A DNA stretch of 64,000 nucleotides from Silurus meridionalis (taxonomy: Eukaryota; Chordata; Actinopteri; Siluriformes; Siluridae). Under the pieces are notes generated by a model. That model saw nothing but the letters and a program-made list of their open reading frames with translations. It searched no databases and had not been told where the DNA came from. Of this stretch, positions 61,701 through 64,000 are shown one piece after another. Where the stretch lies: the NCBI RefSeq assembly GCF_014805685.1, contig NC_060906.1, positions 9,334,346 to 9,398,345 of the forward strand, written 5' to 3'. Each line of letters starts with the position of its first letter. The stretch's first letter is position 1. The position numbers and the translations under genes are program-made.

Positions 61701-64000
61701 TGGCCCTTGGTACGGGACTTATTGTCAGATCTTCTGAAGACTCAGATCTAAAAGGACCACTTCTTTTTCTCTTGCTGGATAATTCGTCACTGTCACTGTC
61801 TGTTAATCATAAAAGGATTCCGTTTGCTGCTTTTACTGCTACCAAAATATTATCCTGAATCTGTGGTTGGATCCACATACTCCAGTTATATTAACTTAGA
61901 TGTCTTACTTGTTGGACATTGCCTTCTTGGAATGTATCACAACCTGAATGCATTTTACCACCAGAAAGACAATGCAATTTTGGTTAGACATTATATTAAG
62001 ACACGTTGGGCAGATCTTGGGCTTTGTTGTAAATAGTTATAAATCTAAAATGTTCAATAAATAAAGATATTTTCTTATTGTAGATAAGGTAATGTAACAA
62101 TATAGCAGTCTCTTCTCTGTGTGATGTTTAATAATCAACTCATCATGTTAAGACAACTTAAAAAATTATTTCAAGTTAAAAACAAAATACCAAATTTACG
62201 TGGGTTCTAATTAGCAAATAATCAAATAAATAACATTTATTTTAAAGCAATGATGCAATTAGAATAATTACAGCTCAGCAAAATAAATTTTCCCATTCAG
62301 ATACAAATCAGCAAATGAAGAGGCTAAAGCAGGAAGCATACTGAAAACACAGACTGAAACATGAGGTAGAACATTTTGTGCAATTCTACTTAATAGAACT
62401 GTGTAAATGAAATTTACTTTTCATATCGGTTACATGAGCTAGCGCACAAACTAACACCAATATTGTTCAAGCTGTCCATCACTATTATAGTTTCCCCACA
62501 ATTTGTGTTTATTTAAATTATCTTTTGTTTATGTGTATTGTTTATGCAATGTGACATAAAAAACAGTGTATGTCCTTTCTCTCAGTGACCAGGTTTAGGA
62601 GTAAGGTTCTAAGTGTTCAGACAAAAATTAAATCACAGCCGGAACACACTGAACACACTGGGGCTGAAGAGTTAACGTCACAAACAGAAATACTTCTGAT
62701 AAGCACTTTAACAGTTAGGTGCATGGCAAGTTTAGGAAAGACACAATAGACCAAACTAGCTTCATTAGCTTTACATGTACTTCTGTGTTGGTAAAAACAA
62801 TAGTAAGACTGTTCTCTCAGTCATTTAACCAACGCACTGGAAAAAAACACCGACTTTAGTGATTGTGTACATCGAAATATTCAAATATTTATTTGGCAAA
62901 TGCTTTTCTCATTGTTCATGTAACCAAACCTGGATTCTGCTAAACCTGTTTTTCAAAATATGTCAACTGCTCTTCTCACATATAGGACTTCAAGATTAAC
63001 AGGGCGTGTGTTTGGCTTTGACGTCTTTGTCCTGTAGATTAACGGTAGCGATTTTGGAAGTTTGTCAAATTTCCCAGAACAACGCTTATGCAAACTGTAG
63101 GACCCATTAATCTTAAGCCTTTATGTAAAGCTGAACATTTGACATTACAGTTCTGAAAAATATTTTGTAGATACATCGAAATAATGGTAACATCGAAATA
63201 ATGGTAACCTTACATGCTAGGGTCTGGAAATACAGCAAAATTTTTTGTGTTTTTTTACTGTTACTCTTCAATTAAAAGCTTTTGTAAAACAGTAGATCTG
63301 GCTTTTGGGTGGCATTATAACTGTACCATTTAAAAATGGAGACCTGAGACACGTGTTTTTAGCAAAGGTTACTGACACTGTTTCAGAAAGCCTATTGAGA
63401 CACCACTGAATCATACGGAATTTTTATTCTGCACAACATTTCGTACATTCTGAAAAGAACACATTTATCGTAGTCTAAAGTATGAAAATGAAAGATTTTA
63501 GGGAAAAAAAGTCATAAAATGACCCTCTGCTGCTCAATGGCAGTGTTGAGTCAGGAGCCTGAGAATGTGCTGCATGTTGATAGAACTCAGCCACTTTGTG
63601 TGGATTTTGGAGTGGGTGGATGCTGAAATCTGTTAAAGGCCTCGTCATGTAAAACACCCACGGAGACCTCCTGAGTCCCTGTGAGGCCAAAGTCATGGGC
63701 CAGATGCCAGCTTGGCCCTACTGTTGCTTTGCCAGTACAGAAGAGAGCTGTTACTAACTACGCTCTCGCTGCCATATAGGAGGCGGAAAATATGAAATAA
63801 TTACAGAACTAGATTAAAAATAGCCTCGCTGCCACAGGAGCTCAAGGGAGATGAGTTCTATTTGCAAACTGTCCAAAAGGAAAAAATATAGCTCAATTTC
63901 AGAATAGCAGTCCTGCATTACTACCCCACATGAAGTGAAGCCGGCTTCATCTTCTGTTTGTTCACGAAGTGCTCTGTGTGAAATTTTATGTTGTTTGTCT
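58771..64000. other. Unassigned DNA to window end
   Basis: No coding exon, tRNA or intact transposon identified. About 61,590-61,680 carries TTATTCAGAGCGACTTACAA, a motif common at the 3' ends of fish repeats. A more complex stretch at 63,520-63,780 has a 73-codon - strand frame without recognisable domain. The region may be 5' intron of CLOCK or intergenic. Confidence 0.35.

Noticed and set aside
61069..63696. Small frames near the window end as exons of the next gene (PDCL2/NMU by human synteny)
   Set aside because: No conserved residues or splice-consistent exons recognised; cannot be supported from sequence.

Overview
This is vertebrate, almost certainly teleost, nuclear DNA: AT-rich, intron-rich, full of (GT)n/(AT)n microsatellites and fish-type DNA transposons, with exon-encoded proteins that read like fish TMEM165 and CLOCK. 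The repeat content would fit an otophysan such as a catfish, but that is only an impression. The two genes form the TMEM165-CLOCK pair known from human chromosome 4q12, and they are convergent (tail to tail) as in human.

Layout. 1-432: promoter and 5' UTR of TMEM165. 433-4530: all six TMEM165 coding exons on the + strand, assembling with consistent phases into 287 aa plus stop; the 3' UTR runs to about 5755. 5.8-10.4 kb: repeat-filled intergenic DNA dominated by a tandem array of tRNA-like (Pol III A/B box) units. About 10.9-16.47 kb: probable long CLOCK 3' UTR. 16474-43892: twenty CLOCK coding exons on the - strand (MSSSIDR start, bHLH, PAS-A, PAS-B, coiled-coil segment matching mouse exon 19, glutamine-rich C terminus), 867 aa in the frame-consistent model. 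Introns hold an RTE-type LINE with its fragments, Tc1/mariner copies, a Tigger (pogo) element that still encodes a DNA-binding domain, hAT-type elements and L2-like fragments. 43.97-64 kb: 5' untranslated part or upstream region of CLOCK, with no coding exon that I can recognise; it contains a CpG-rich patch at 52.4-52.6 kb bearing a three-half-site REV-ERB/ROR-type element, and a SINE with a perfect 17-bp target-site duplication whose tail matches the local RTE LINE.

Biology. TMEM165 is a Golgi cation/proton exchanger of the GDT1/UPF0016 family needed for manganese-dependent glycosylation. CLOCK is the bHLH-PAS partner of BMAL1 that drives the circadian feedback loop. They are neighbours by conserved synteny, not by shared pathway.

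Main points for a second look: the RevDR2-like triple GGTCA element upstream of CLOCK coding sequence; an exon of CLOCK that is one base out of frame unless an inner splice acceptor is used; UG/CA dinucleotide repeats sitting directly on several CLOCK splice sites; the tRNA-like tandem array; and the SINE-LINE partnership. Coordinates of exons were derived by hand from splice consensus, phase bookkeeping and remembered family sequence; repeat family names are from recognition, not from a database search.
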